Origin: Eublepharis macularius
Lineage: Eukaryota > Chordata > Lepidosauria > Squamata > Eublepharidae
Assembly (NCBI RefSeq): GCF_028583425.1
Contig: NC_072801.1
Location: 23,394,001 to 23,458,000, forward strand
Length of the DNA: 64,000 bases
Direction of reading: 5' to 3'
Numbering within the stretch: the stretch's first letter is position 1; each line of letters opens with the position of its first letter. Below, one piece after another: positions 1 through 11,940 of the stretch. A model generated the notes under the pieces. The model worked only from the letters and a program-made list of their open reading frames with translations. It made no database searches and had not been told where the DNA came from. A program made the translations under genes and the position numbers.

Positions 1-407
1 ATCACTCACCATATCCACATTCAATTAGTTGTTTGGTATGTATCAGGTTTCCAAATAATGCTTAGTACTGTGGAAAAGCAGAACTTTGGTGCAGTGGGGA
101 GAGGGGAGGTAGCAAACAGGCTGAATGATGGGGGATACTTATCCCACACCCCCTTTGCCAGGTAATAGAAGCTTGACGGTGGCAAAGAATGATGAGACGA
201 AGATTGGAGAAGGGACTTAAAGTGCCATCCTAAACAGAGTTACACCTTTTTAAGCCTATTGACATCAACACACTTAGAAGAGTGCGACTCTGCTTAGGAT
301 TATGCTGTTAATATCATTACCATAGGAATTGCTATGGCTTTTCTTGGGTTTGGCAACTAGACAGGAGAAGGAAGGATTTAGGATGAGCTTTGGGATATGT
401 GAGATTG

Positions 408-497
408 ACAGTGCAATCCTGAGCAGAGTTACTCCAGTCTAAGCCCATTGAAATCAATGTGCTTAGACTGGAGTAACTCTGTTTAGGATTGCACTGT
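408..497. repeat. Palindromic MITE, best copy of a family in this window
   Basis: A near-perfect 90-bp inverted repeat: ACAGTGCAATCCTGAGCAGA at the left is mirrored by the right end TTAGGATTGCACTGT, with AAGCCCATTGAAATCAAT at the centre. Related, more decayed copies lie near 218-300, 2320-2395, 2449-2530, 16280-16345, 27600-27675, 45094-45170, 49105-49195, 56590-56680 and 58205-58290. This short element is common in squamate DNA. It has no coding capacity. Confidence 0.75.
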
Positions 498-1272
498 GAG
501 CCTGTCCCAAGTGGGAGGCATGGGCATCTGTCTGGCCAGATCTTGCTACTAGTAGGTGGTTTGTCCTGTCAGCTTCCTGCATTTTCCCTGGTTGGAAGTC
601 TGTAATGGTTTGTCTCTGATTCCCATGTCCTGCCAGAACAAAATCTGTTGCAAATATGAGACAAGGAAGCATTCGGGGCGAGGGAGATTTTGAATTTCCA
701 AGCATGTGCTTGGAAATGCAGGCATTTGGCAGAGGCACAGGCCGTTTTTTGATCTGGAAAAATTGATACTCTGCTGCCACGCAATGTCAAAATGCACAAG
801 AGGAGCATCTTGTAAGCTGCTTCAGGTGCATTGTTCACATCATTGGGATTAATACCACTGTCTTGCCCCTGTACTTTACACACAAATTAGGACTTCAGCA
901 TGTTTTTCTCAAAGAAGAAACTTCCACATTTGTGCTGCTTTAACAGTACTAGTAGTTTGGAGCAACTTATCTTGCTCTTGGCTGTTAGCCACCTGGAAAT
1001 TGTAAGCCAGTCATTAATAGTTTACATATTCAACAGTATAAATCTCATAACCAAAATTATACATTTGGCTGTTTAACGCCAGAGCCAAGTTCTTCTCACA
1101 GCTATATCTCTGTGACTAACAACGGGCTTAGAAGGGTGTACCGTGAATGAGTGTATAAGGTACTTAGGAGAGCCAATGTAGTTCTGCAAATTCCATTTAC
1201 TGATAGGTAATTCAGATAACCACTGAAGCATTCGTAAGTACCTACATTGGTATGTTTTAGGGTGCTGTGAAC

Positions 1273-1925
1273 CAGGGTGGATAAAAATCAATGATTTTAA
1301 AATTTAAATCATATTTTTTAATTTAAATTGGATTTTTTTAATAAAATGTTTTTTGAGAAAAAATCTAAAGATAGTTTTTCTATTTAAGTTACATTATAGT
1401 CCAAAGGTTATCATCATGAAATAAGGATTAGTTTTTAATTATGTAGCATGAGGCTGTATATTCATTAAATGTTTACATTTTTGGTAAACGAGTCCCATTA
1501 ATCTGTTCACACCGTTCACAGGTTTTCAAACGTGTGAATTTGTGTCTGCAGAGATCATGTCTTTTTCTTCACAGCAAAAAGGTTATAAAATAAACATACA
1601 CAGTCGAGAAAAAGACCGTAATCCCATTGTTCCTTTGCAAATCTTTGTACACAGAACCAACCCCTTACCTCTTAATGATGGATATAGAAGTAGTATATAA
1701 AAAGTATATAAAATCCCTTTTCTTCAAATCTATATCCATCATTAAGTGCTAAGTTTCAAAAAATTCAATGAATATTCAATTAATAGTGTTGGAAGCAGAA
1801 TAGATCTGCACAAGAAGCTAAGCGTGAGGAGTCTTTATATAGAAAAGAATGAGTACAGAAGAGTATTGATGGAACTCAACGGGTACAGAAGAGTAGTGGA
1901 TTTGATTTAAATCAAATCCAGCCTA
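1273..1925. mobile_element. AT-rich hAT-like nonautonomous element, 653 bp
   Basis: The ends are imperfect inverted repeats: CAGGGTGGATAAAAATCA at the left, and GATTTAAATCAAATCCAGCC at the right. It is flanked by 8-bp target duplications, CTGTGAAC (1265-1272) and CTCTGAAC (1926-1933), one mismatch. The interior is AT-rich with no open frame. The 8-bp duplication and CAGGG-type end point to a hAT transposase. Confidence 0.65.
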
Positions 1926-4513
1926 CTCTGAACATTTGCAGTTTAAATTCTTTAATTCCAAACTCGAAAGAAAGCTCAAGCAGTATATAAAATGCCAAAA
2001 AGAGCAGCTTACATCCTGCTTGTCTTAACAGGTTTTCTTTTGTAACCTGCCCAGGTATTAGTAGAAATTCCTGCAAAGAAGGTCTTTGTCCTTTAATGTC
2101 TCTCCAGTTCAGCTGTTATCTTTAATTCTGTGCCTTCTATAGAATCATTCTAATTGTTAAATGGTTTTTAGCTGGTTGCAGAAGGTACCAAAAGTGTCCC
2201 GTCTTTGCTGATTTAAGCAAAAGGCCTGTTACTGGCAATTTCCAGTGTTGAAACTGAGCCGAATTACCTACACTTGCAGATCTAATGAGGATCATTATTA
2301 CCTGTTCAAAATTTCAGGAAATCAACCCTGTGTTCCTGAGTAGAGTTGCACCTTGAATGGATTTACAAGGGTGTAACTCTGCTTAGGATTGCAATGAAAA
2401 AAAATAGCATAGTGAATGTTAAAGCATAGATTTCTCAAGAACTTGACCATCTGACAGTGCAGTCATAAACAGTGACACCCTCCTAATACCATGGACATAA
2501 GTGAACACTACTCAAGATTGCACTGTGACCATTGTTGTAGTCTTGTGTTTATAGTGATAGGGGAGTGGTAAGAAGTGATGGCAAGTTTTGTAAGTGTGAT
2601 GTATTTGCAATGGTTTTGCCTGCAGCTGTTTCCTTGTGAAACAGTGGCTGTGAAACACTGTTTAGTGAAACTTCTGGGCTGCAGCACGTGTATAGCCGCA
2701 AAGTTCATTTACTTCTCTGGTTTTGTAGCACTGTCTGTGGTGCCCTTTCTTCCATGGTTCAGTGCCTTTGTTAATGCTGTGTAGTTTCTGTAAAGTCAAC
2801 AGCTAAAACAATTCTTTTGTTTATAGCTGGAGCAAACTTTAGGAGATAGAAGATGTTCTTGCCTGTGCCAGTATTCTGGAGCAGCAAAGAATGATTAAAC
2901 CACGATCAGAACTGTGGCATTGTGTGCTAAACAAAACTCTTTGCTGAGACAAAATGGCATGCAGTGACCTTTATAAATTCTGGAATGTATTGGCCACTGT
3001 TCACAGAATTCTGCTTCTGATTATGGGGTGTGGTCCAGGACTCCTTCCTCAGCTTCTAAGAGGCCACTTTAGGTTGCCCACACACCTTCAGGCCTATTCT
3101 CACAACCATAAAACCTAGAATATTGCTCTTTTAAAAAATCCAATGACACTGTGTTCTTAATGCTCAATTGCATCCATTATCAGTTAAGAAATGGCTCTTT
3201 GTATTCCTCAGAAAGGCTCTGAAATAAGATACAGTAAAATACTTCCTAGAATGAGTGATATATAGCTTGAGATACTAAGAGGAGGGAGTGGGGTTGGAAT
3301 TTTGGTGCAGGGAGAGATAATGACTGGGTTGTACTGCCAAAAGGAAAAAAAAAGATCCTAGGTTCAGAATCTATGTAGATGAGGATATTGTGAGCCTCTC
3401 TGTTCTAGTGCATGCATGCACCGGTTGCTCAGCATCATTCTCACATCTTCCAGTCTGTTCCACAAATCAAGTGGCTGTGAGCGCAGGACCGGCCTCATTC
3501 ACACAGGACATGTGACAGCTATGCACTGTTTCAGTGGTATGGGTTAGCCCTTCAATGGCTCCCCACAACTCTGGTTTGGTACGCAAGTACCAACCGAGTT
3601 GCCATCTGGCCAAGCCTTTACTGTCTGTTCCCCATTGATGGTGGCTGTGAATTTTGGCTGCCAATTACTGCTGCTTTGCTATGTGCCTCATTCCCTGCTT
3701 TCGGATTTGGGAGCAGGAGAAGCAACAGCTGGAAGCCCCCATTGCTGTAAACATAGCACACACAACCATGGTGTCTGGCATCAGTTAGGTAGTTGGAAGA
3801 TCCAGAAAAAGTCAGGAATATACAATGGGGTATGGCAGTTTCACAAGCGTGATAGAAGGATGACTCAGCATGGCCAGTGAGACCCTCAAGCACAGATTGA
3901 TGGGAAGGCAACATATAAATTCCCTAAATAAACAACTGGGATGCTGCTTAGGGATCATCCTGCTAACCAGGAAGCATGCACGTGCAAGCTCCATTCTGCT
4001 CGTGTTAGCCTCTAGAAAAAGAGAGCAAGTCCCCCTTTTACCACTCTCAAGGGCTGTGGCTGTGGGAGAACATCTAAAGGGACTGAGATATTCTCTACCC
4101 AAAGGGCTGGCGCTGCTGCTGCAAAAGACAACTGGGAGCGGCTCACTGGGAAGCAAGCCCCCATAGTGGTTCTTCATGTACAGACATTTTTTTGGCACCT
4201 CCTTGGCTTTTTTGAGTAAGGTTGGTGGGCAGCAGCTGGATGGGAGAGAGAGTTGGCAGTATGGCTGAATAGCACTAGGGGTTTGATCACCTGCTCTCTC
4301 CCGTCAGAAAAATGGAGGCTCAAACCCCCCATTTCTTCATTAAGAGGGCAGTGGAGAATTGACCCAACTGCTACTCCATTTATAGGTTTTTTTTGTTTGC
4401 TTGCTCAAACAATTTATGGCATCTTACACTTAAAAAGAGGCGTTTTCAACCATCTGCAAGCTTATCTTCTGGTGCTGTATTCTGGGACCCTCTCCCTTTA
4501 TCTCTCTTGGCAG

Positions 4514-4592
4514 GTACATGTCCCAAGGCAAACATGTGGAAGCAAGAGAACTAATGTATTCAGGAGCACTGCTGTTCTTCAGTCATAATCAG
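4514..4592 (+). CDS. GET4: GET4 exon 2 (first in window)
   Basis: The exon starts after a pyrimidine tract ending in CAG and opens with the last base of a split codon (Arg in human), then TAC ATG TCC. It encodes the [14 protein letters not shown] segment of the solenoid and ends in CAG before a GTAAGA donor. I searched upstream to position 1 for the preceding segment of the human protein (the FFR end of exon 1) and did not find it. Confidence 0.95.
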
Positions 4593-7500
4593 GTAAGACC
4601 TTTTTCAAAACTGGAAAGAGACACTAACGTAAATGGTGCCAGAAGATACCAGGGGTTTAAGTAGGGGGACACGACCAACAGCTTAGCTTGCTGAAGTGAG
4701 TTTAAAATTGATGGCTGTCTTTGTAGAGATCTTGAAGAAACCGGACAATCTGTTAAGTTGTGTACTTGCTTTTGGTAGTGTGTTGGCTTGTGGCTTCCAC
4801 AATATGACGTGTTCCTCTCCTCCCTTCCAGCCCTTTAAGACTCTCCTTCCTAGCTCAAAGCACAAGTCTTTAACACAGAATACCAAACACAGGGCTGCTC
4901 ATGTTGCTGCCCCTCCTCAAGATCTTGAGAAATTCTTTAGGGCTTGGAAGTAGCAGACGATGCAGCATGTCCCTGCCCCTCTCCCCATAAAGCGTTTAAG
5001 CCCTAGCAGAGAGTGAAAAGGAGGAGAGGAAACAATAGTAGAACTGAAAAAGGGTTGGAGCCAACCAGCTTTTCTGCTAGTAAAAAGGGGAGAAGGAGAT
5101 ACTGAAGGGCACGGGGTCTGCGACAAACAGCATATGAGATGGAGGCTGTAGTAAGGAGGGCAATTAGGTGAGACTGAGCGAAAAAGTTGAGTGGATCCAA
5201 CCTGAACAGTGCATGACTATATCTCAAATGACTAGGACTGCCTTAGTGGGGGTGTTATAAAGGGAGCACCCATCACCAGCATATTTTCTTGGGCTTGAAT
5301 CAATGTTTAGTTGCATTTCCAGCTTTCTCCCCTTTCTTCTATATTTCCCAGCAAAACAGTGCTGCTGATCTGTCCATGCTAGTTTTAGAGTCACTGGAGA
5401 AATCGGACGCTAAAGTTACCGATGAGCTCTTAGGTGAGAAATTTCTATAATATTTTTTTACCTGTAACTAACTTTGGATGTGCCATGTGTGGTGCCCTGC
5501 TGGCATGAGCTGGGAGACCCTGAGGACAGCTTTGCCAAGGTCCATCTACTTTCTGTTTCTGATCCTGCACCTCTGGAAGCCCGCAGGCAGAGCGTGAAGG
5601 CAATGGCCGCCCCTCTCTTTTCCCATTTAGTAAACTAGAGGTGTGCTAGAAACCATCTAGTGACTGCCTTCTTCTGATGATGCCACTAGAGCATAGTCAC
5701 TGGCAGCATCTTGTGAAAGAAGATCTTCAAAACATGCTTGTTTAAGCCTTTGTACAACAAAATGTTTTCTTCCAACATGCCAATATCTCTTAGGGTGTGG
5801 CTGACAGTGGTACAGCAGGAGAGGTCAGTTAGATGAGCCTCGGTTTTACCCCTAAAGCAGTTCATCCTCCAAACTGGTGTTCAGAGATTTTTGACTCTGA
5901 CTTGAGAGCTTTGCTGCCCACTCGTTTCTCTTTTGGGATGCAGCTACTGTAGAAAAGTTGTATTGAAGTACCATTTTTGTTCTGCTTTCCATCTTAGAAA
6001 ACCTGGCTAAAGTGTTCAGCCTGATGGATCCAAATTCACCCGAAAGAGTAGCTTTTGTGTCCAGGGCCCTGAAGTGGTCCAGCGGAGGGTCAGGGAAACT
6101 CGGGCATCCAAAATTGCATCAGTTGCTCGCCATCACGTTGTGGAAAGGTAGGTCAAACGAAAGGTGAATGTGTAATTAAGTCTCTTGGCTGCTTGTTCTT
6201 CCAGTGCTTGAAATGATCTGCCCCAGACCCAAAGAGTAGCTCTCCATGTGGTGCGTGAAACCCCTTTTGGATGTTTACTACAACTGTCAAAGCTGCTTGT
6301 CATATGAAACTGGAAGTGGAGGGATCCTACTAATACAAGAATACCTCCAATAATTGTGTTGGGCATGTGCAGTTTCTTGGGTATAACTAAAATAGCTCCT
6401 TGAATCCCACCCTGCATCTTGTAAACTAATTATGACTGCTCAGTTGTGGGGAAATGTGTCAGAGAATGGAGTAAAAAGAGTCTTCACTTCAGCATGCTGT
6501 GCCTGTTAACCTGTGCTAGCTCCATTGCCAGCAATTAGAGCAATGTCAATTCGTTTGCAGATTTGCAGATCGCCTATGATGGATGGATAACCCCATCATG
6601 AAGTGGAGGCGATAATTGGACTGTAAATGGAAAAAGGGGAAAGTGTTCTACCTAGTCCAGTGGAAGTACTTCGACCAAAGCCAAAAAGAATGGGATCAGT
6701 CAAAAGATGTCAGGGCTAGCAAACTGGTCAAAGCGTTTCACAAGCAATACCCTGATAAACCGAGGGCGGGGTAATTGTGGAATAAATGTTGTTTTGGCGG
6801 GGGGATAATGTCAGGCCTGGCTACAGGAATCTCTCAGACTCTCCACATCATCAGACACAGCTGCATGAGTTTATTATTTATTATGAGATTTCCACCAGTA
6901 GTGCACTGAACAAAGCAATTGCCTGGAATGTCAGAGTGAAGCCCTCCCGGTATAGAAATACCCCTCATTCCCCTCCCCCTATTTCAAATGAAAGTCAGAG
7001 TTGGCGCGCAGCTCCTGAGCAGGAAAAGCCAGGGGGAGATGCAGAGCTGGGGCCGCAAGGTCGGCAAGCTGGTTCTCAGGTGTCTGGTAGCTCCATACAC
7101 CCCCACCTGTCCTGATAAGACAGTTCAGCAAAGCAGTAACGAGACAGCAGCAATGAAACAGCAGAGAAACGGCAAAGCAGCTATTCTATTCCCCACCCCC
7201 ACCCCAATAGTAAGAAACCTGCATGTGTGGCAGGCAGGCAGGCTGGCTTGCTAGTTCTGCCTGACAATTTGGTGTCTCCTTGATTTGAAATGCAGGACAA
7301 ATACACCAGATTAGAAAATTGGCAGGATCTCTCTGTGAGTTTTTAAAGCAACTGATTCCTTTTTACCCACAATGAACCCTGTCTGAACATAGTTCAGAGC
7401 ATTGTTTTGTCTTTCAGGGCACTCAGCCACAAGACATTGTGCACTTTCTCAAATTTAAAATGTGTTCAGAGTTGTTATATAGTCTGTGCAGTTTCCCACC

Positions 7501-10500
7501 TTTTAAACTGTGTTCTGAGAAAACTTAGATATTTCCCTCCTGTTTTCCAAATCCAAGCTAATGTGCTGTGATACAGTTAGCTCGCTCTTTTCAGTTGTGG
7601 AATTAGACCTTTCTGCAACAAGCTGTGGAGTAAGGGGACAGAGAAGAGTGAGTCGGGAGAGAGAGTATAACGGATCCTTCAGCTTTCTAGCCTCATTTTA
7701 CTCACTATGCCAAAACATTTTCAAGCTTTCTGTACTGCCATAAAGGCTAGAAACTTCTTTCAAAAGAAAATACTGATTTGGGGGGGGGGGGGGGATTCCA
7801 GCTTCCCTATGAACGTGTTTGCTTTCCTAGTTGAGTCAAATGGCACAGTGTTTTTGCCCTTCGCCAACATAGCCTTGAGAGCATCTGCTTTGACAGTGGC
7901 AGTCTGGAGGGGGAGGAGGCATGTGCCACAACCTAGCATTTGATTTTTGTTGTTGTTGCTTTGTTTCTATTTATACCTAGAACAAAACTACTGTGAATCT
8001 CGGTATCACTTCTTGCACTCCACCGATGGAGAAGGATGTGCAAATATGTTGGTGGAATATTCTTCTTCCAGGGGGTACCGCAGTGAGGCAGACATGTTTG
8101 TAGCTCAGGCGGTCCTACAGTAAGTGTCCTGCCCTTTTCTTTGCTTTTTTTCCCCAGATCTCTTGGGAAGGAAAAGAGGAAAGTTACACAACTTTTAGTT
8201 CATTCAAAAATGCTCTCAGTGTTCCTCAGATTTGTCTTCCTTAGCTGATTTTTAAAAAAAAAGAGTTAGAAATGGTTGGATTAGTATAGCTCAGTAGGAG
8301 GGTCTCCAAATCCTGGCCCGCAGTGGTTAGCACTGGCATGTATTTGAAAGCGTAAAGGCCTTCCACACTCATTATTTTACTCACCCCCGCAGCAACTCTT
8401 TAAGATAGGCCGGTACCGTCCCCACAGGGAACAGGTGCAAGATTCGGAGATAGCACTTTGGTGTGGTCAGAGATTCAAACCTGGGCATCACCAGTTAAAG
8501 GACGAGGTAATAAGCAGCGTGAAAGACCTCTGCCCGAGACCTCGGAGAGCTGCTGCCAATCCGAGTAGACAATATTGACCTCGATGGACGGATGACCTGA
8601 TTCAGTATAAGGCCACTTTGTGTTTTCAGAGGGAGCCACGGCTCAGCGGTGCAGCATCTGCTTTGCACACCAAAGGTCCCAGAATGTATCTCCTGTAACA
8701 AGGATCAGATAGCCGGTGATGTGAGAAGCCGCTGCCAGTCAGAGCACACCATTCTGACCTAGACAGACCAATGGACCACCTCAGTATAAGGCAGCTTCAT
8801 GTGTTCATGTGCTTTGCTTCAGGCCACCTATTGGGAACATGCCTGCAGTGAGATTTGAAACCAGGGATTTTCCCGGCTCATACTCTTAGCTCTGCTGTGC
8901 CTGATAGTCCTGGGAAACGCTTCCCATCTTTGAAATGGGAATAGTAGCAGTGACCCTCCCGCAGTTGACTGTGAAGGCAGCTTTCTGAATTGGCCTTGAT
9001 GGGGTTTTTAAAATCCCATACCCCAGAGCTAAGCACTCGTCCAGGAACTGACTTCAAAAAGAAGCATTTCAGCCCAGAAATTTATGTTTCCTCTTCCAGA
9101 TTTCTCTGCTTGAAAAACAAAACCAGCGCATTAGTAGTTTTTACGACCTACACACAGAAGCACCCTTCTATAGAAAGGGGGCCTCCTTTTGTCCAGCCCT
9201 TGCTGAACTTCATTTGGTTTCTGCTGCTGGCGGTGGATGGGTAAGGTCCATTTTAGTAACAAGACCACTTTATTATCTTTCGCCTTCTCACTTGGTTTTT
9301 ACATTGGCAGGGGGGGTCTCTCTTCTGTTTTAGAGGAAAGCTAACGGTGTTTACAGTATTGTGTGAACAGTATCAGCCTTCACTGAAGAGGGATCCCATG
9401 TATAATGAAGTAAGTTGCTTTCAATCTGTGCAGTTGAGCCATTTCCATAGCACCACCTTAAAAGAAGCATAGCATAGAAATTCTTCCAGTCGGAGTTGCC
9501 AAAGAAAACATCTTGTGAATTTTGTGTGCGTGTGTGTGTGTGTTTCTGAATGTGTAATGTTTTGCCTTTATAAAGAGCACCTTAGGATGTTCCGAGTATT
9601 TCATAGCTCAGTATGATCTCCTTATCGCTGAAAGAGTTAATGAATTGTCTAAAGGCATCTGGAGAGTTCATGGCTGAAAAGAGATTTGAACCAGCACTTT
9701 TAAAGCAATGGTACAAGACACGAATGTTTGTTGTTTTTAAAAGAGAAAACAATGCATACATTATTGCATTATCTTGTTATTACAAAATGTGATGATACAG
9801 AAGCTGAACAAAATGATTGTCAGCAGTATGGCCTTTGAATGCAACTTCTTAATTGTATTATTTTTATTGAAAGAAGTCAAACCCCAAATCCTCTTGCGCA
9901 GTTCTTCCAAGTGTGGGTGGAAAGCTGTTTGTTACAGCAGTTGTAGTTGCTGTAAGCTAATTCTAAACCTTCTTTTCTCACAACATTTATGTAAACACCC
10001 TAATATAATAGAATGGGTTCAGCAGGTATCTTGATGCCTTTTTGTTTGTTCTCTGTTCTGCAGTACCAGCCTCTTTTACTTTCTCATATTTCTAAAAATA
10101 TATGTTGGAGGTTGTGTTTCAGTGCAGAGCTATTTAATTCAGTTGCTAGGAATTAATTAGATGTCTCCCTCCCTCCCCTGTGGATGAATTGGCAGTCGTA
10201 ACGCCCCTTCTTGTTTTTCCCCTATCTATCCAGTACCTAGACAGAATAGGACAGCTTTTCTTCGGCGTCCCCCCCAAACAAACATCATCCTACGGAGGAT
10301 TATTAGGTGAGTTTTCACAGAAAGTTTTAACCGTTCAGATCTCGACAGGAAAGGATTGCAGTGAACTAACCCAGTTGCATTGGTTCAGCACGCAGTGGCT
10401 GGCGAGGGTTTTAGATCTTGCGTGCACAAATGCCCTTGGTCTCTGTGTGTCTCTGAAGAAATGCATCTTGCTCATGACAGCATGATGAAAAACTCTGTGC

Positions 10501-10768
10501 GTTTGTGTGCGCGTTTCCCTATTTATATTTTTTCTGGTTGGTTTGAAAATCTGTACCCTGCTCAAAATGGCACCTGGGACAGCTTGCAAAAAGAAAAAGT
10601 TAAAAACTGAAAAATGCAGACGAATCCTCTATACAATTAATGGATTTACTGTTGCTCTTGTCCTGGACTTACGTCCTAGGCAATCTTTTAAATAGCCTGA
10701 TGGTCGCAGGGGAGGAGGAGGATACAGAAGATGGTCATGAGGACAGCAGTCCCATTGAACTCGATTGA
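4514..10768 (+). CDS. GET4: GET4 (TRC35), guided entry of tail-anchored proteins factor 4; exons 2-9, 5' partial
   Basis: Eight coding exons join in frame: 4514-4592, 5352-5433, 5998-6147, 7981-8119, 9100-9240, 9334-9409, 10234-10306 and 10680-10768. All have AG acceptors and GT donors and all phases match. The product is 275 complete codons plus a split first codon; human GET4 has 327 residues, so only about 51 N-terminal residues (exon 1) are upstream of the window. Recognisable blocks are [66 protein letters not shown] and the C-terminus SSPIELD. Known role: GET4 is an alpha-solenoid (TPR-like) cytosolic protein that, with UBL4A and BAG6, captures newly made tail-anchored proteins and hands them to GET3/ASNA1 for insertion into the ER; it also helps keep BAG6 in the cytosol. 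No break, premature stop or lost splice site is seen, so the gene should be functional. The acidic C-terminal stretch is the most divergent part. Confidence 0.96.
5352..5433 (+). CDS. GET4: GET4 exon 3
   Basis: The acceptor is TTTCCCAG and the donor GTGAGA. The exon holds 27 codons plus one base and encodes [19 protein letters not shown] and following residues, nearly identical to human except around the AKVT positions. Confidence 0.96.
5998..6147 (+). CDS. GET4: GET4 exon 4
   Basis: The acceptor is ATCTTAG and the donor GTAGGT. Two bases complete the split Glu codon, followed by 49 codons and one base. It carries [17 protein letters not shown] and the glycine-rich [11 protein letters not shown] loop, strongly conserved in vertebrates. 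Confidence 0.97.
6596..6774 (+). pseudogene. Ty3/gypsy-type integrase chromodomain remnant
   Basis: From about 6619 to a TAA at 6772-6774 the plus strand reads a chromodomain: a [13 protein letters not shown] strand pattern, then EWDQSKDV, then a C-terminal helix ending in [12 protein letters not shown]. This is the usual end of chromovirus integrase (pol). Upstream similarity (EVEAII) is in another frame, so a one-base shift lies near 6618. Only the C-terminal fragment remains, and it is not host coding sequence. It lies between GET4 exons 4 and 5 in the sense direction. Confidence 0.75.
6809..7266 (+). mobile_element. 3' LTR of the Ty3/gypsy remnant
   Basis: The segment begins TGTCAGGC and ends GCCTGACA, a perfect 8-bp terminal inversion with the canonical TG...CA of LTRs. 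It starts 34 bp after the pol stop, and a purine tract (GGCGGGGGGATAA) sits directly before it, as expected of a polypurine tract. It is 458 bp long. No matching 5' LTR was found in the window, so the insertion is truncated. Confidence 0.72.
7779..7794. repeat. Poly-G tract
   Basis: A run of about 14 G residues in the GET4 intron before exon 5; prone to assembly length error and able to form G-rich structures. Confidence 0.8.
7981..8119 (+). CDS. GET4: GET4 exon 5
   Basis: The acceptor is ATACCTAG and the donor GTAAGT. It encodes [26 protein letters not shown] and DMFVAQAVL. It ends two bases into a Gln codon that the next exon completes (CA plus A), which settles the donor at 8120 rather than one base later. 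The preceding 1.8-kb intron holds a Ty3/gypsy remnant. Confidence 0.96.
8320..8470 (-). repeat. Decayed tRNA-derived SINE fragment
   Basis: Read on the minus strand it follows the SINE pattern seen elsewhere here: a box-B-like region near 8465, then a low-similarity body ending near 8330. Divergence is high. Confidence 0.4.
8475..8813 (+). mobile_element. tRNA-headed SINE, one partial and one full copy in tandem
   Basis: The second copy (about 8627-8813) opens with a tRNA-like head (GAGCCACGGCTCAGCGGTGC) and ends with the family tail CAGTATAAGGCAGCTTCATG. The first (8475-8626) lacks the head. Same family as the copies at 23180, 31618, 42223 and 42435. The heads carry box A/B-like sequence but are not tRNA genes. 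Confidence 0.75.
9100..9240 (+). CDS. GET4: GET4 exon 6
   Basis: The acceptor is CTCTTCCAG and the donor GTAAGG. It encodes [25 protein letters not shown] and [11 protein letters not shown]. The reading frame is also open upstream of the acceptor (from 8990), but that part has no family similarity and is intron. Confidence 0.96.
9334..9409 (+). CDS. GET4: GET4 exon 7
   Basis: The exon follows a 93-bp intron, the shortest in the gene. The acceptor is TGTTTTAG and the donor GTAAGT. It encodes [20 protein letters not shown] and PMYNE. Confidence 0.96.
9522..9543. repeat. Short TG microsatellite
   Basis: An imperfect TG run in the 824-bp intron between GET4 exons 7 and 8. Confidence 0.8.
10234..10306 (+). 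CDS. GET4: GET4 exon 8
   Basis: The acceptor is TATCCAG and the donor GTGAGT. It encodes [20 protein letters not shown] and GGLL, ending one base into the next Gly codon. This is the best-conserved C-terminal segment of GET4. Confidence 0.97.
10680..10768 (+). CDS. GET4: GET4 exon 9 with stop codon
   Basis: The acceptor is CGTCCTAG. Two bases complete Gly, followed by NLLNSLM, an acidic linker ([11 protein letters not shown]) and the family's terminal PIELD, then TGA at 10766-10768. The acidic linker differs from human in sequence but keeps the length. Confidence 0.95.
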
Positions 10769-11940
10769 TGTCTTCCAGAACTGCCAGGATTCTTGACAGC
10801 ACGCTTGCTCAAAAAAAGACACTTTGAGGACAGATCCCAAGATCGTTTCTCAAGAGGTCAAAGGGCTCCTCCATTCAGTTTTTTAAAAGAAGGTTGCTGA
10901 GATGTTCATAATGTTTTGGTCTATATTATTTATGTAAAAACAACAGTGGCATAGCCAAGAGACCTGATTTGGTGTGATTATTAGTGGACCTCTGATACGC
11001 TGGCCAGTGACGGACTGATATCAGCCGCCTCCCAAGATTTCTATAAGCAGTGTTCAGTATCCCTTCTTTTACCATCACACTAAATAAAATCAGAACATGG
11101 AATCTGTTGCTATACACACACACTCACAGATTTAAAACTCTGCATTTTTTTAGTTACCAAATTAAGTACTTGGATAGCACAAAGGAACATCTTAAAAGGC
11201 AGGATCAGAATTGCTGGAGAGGTGCCCCAAAGCTTGTCAAGGTGAGCCGGAGTAGAACCAGCTTCTTGCAAAACAAATTCCTTTTCTTTGTAGAAAGATT
11301 CATTGTGAAATCCCGAAAGATTTTGGATAGCACATGAGTTGCCAACAAATTCTAACACTTCAGGGTCTCTTTGTCCATGGTACAAGTCTCTTAACAGCCT
11401 GGGTTTGGAGCAGAATGTCTCTTCATTTAGTGGTACTCCCATTTAGGTGTCTGGGGGCTAAAACACCTCTTGTTCCCCAAGCAGGTGGTTTTAGTTTCTG
11501 TGATGGTTTGGTGGTCTTGCCCACAGCCCAGCCAAAACACTACACTTCAGCTGGAAACAGCTTGCAAAGATTTGGAACAGAGTGCTCCTTAAATGAAAAG
11601 GACGCTGCGGACTTCTGGGTTCTGTCTCGGTTGATATTTATTTTTTATTAGATGATTTATTGACTCATTTAACTTTATGTAAAAACAAAATACAGAAGAA
11701 CAAACTTGCAAGTAACTGCAGATCACATGCTAGGCTTAATATAATTCTACATCTTGTCTCATTTGGTGCACAACACCAGATGTTAGTGGTATGATTAAAA
11801 AATGAAATGGAGGGGGGACACTTTATTTTTTCACAGTGATCATGCATGAGGAGAATAATGCATTTTTATTTACTGTAAAAAAACAAAAAGTATGAATTTG
11901 TGTTAATTGTCAAGTATTAAATAAATACTTTATACTGGGA
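10769..11940 (+). other. Probable GET4 3' UTR with two candidate poly(A) signals
   Basis: AATAAA hexamers lie at 11083-11088 and 11120-downstream at 11920-11925 in plus-strand sequence after the GET4 stop, giving possible 3' UTRs of about 0.33 or 1.17 kb. Which is used cannot be told without transcript data. The stretch is otherwise unremarkable and AT-rich. Confidence 0.4.

Larger units (their letters stand above)
1..4513 (+). other. GET4 intron (partial), repeats only
   Basis: Sequence upstream of the first visible GET4 exon. It holds palindromic MITE copies (about 218-300, 408-497, 2320-2395, 2449-2530) and a 653-bp hAT-like element. Between about 2550 and 4513 I see no gene, RNA or named repeat. 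Confidence 0.6.

Noticed and set aside
4252..4513. Upstream extension of the GET4 exon 2 reading frame
   Set aside because: The frame is open, but the sequence has no match to the GET4 N-terminus and is preceded by a pyrimidine tract and CAG acceptor at 4511-4513.
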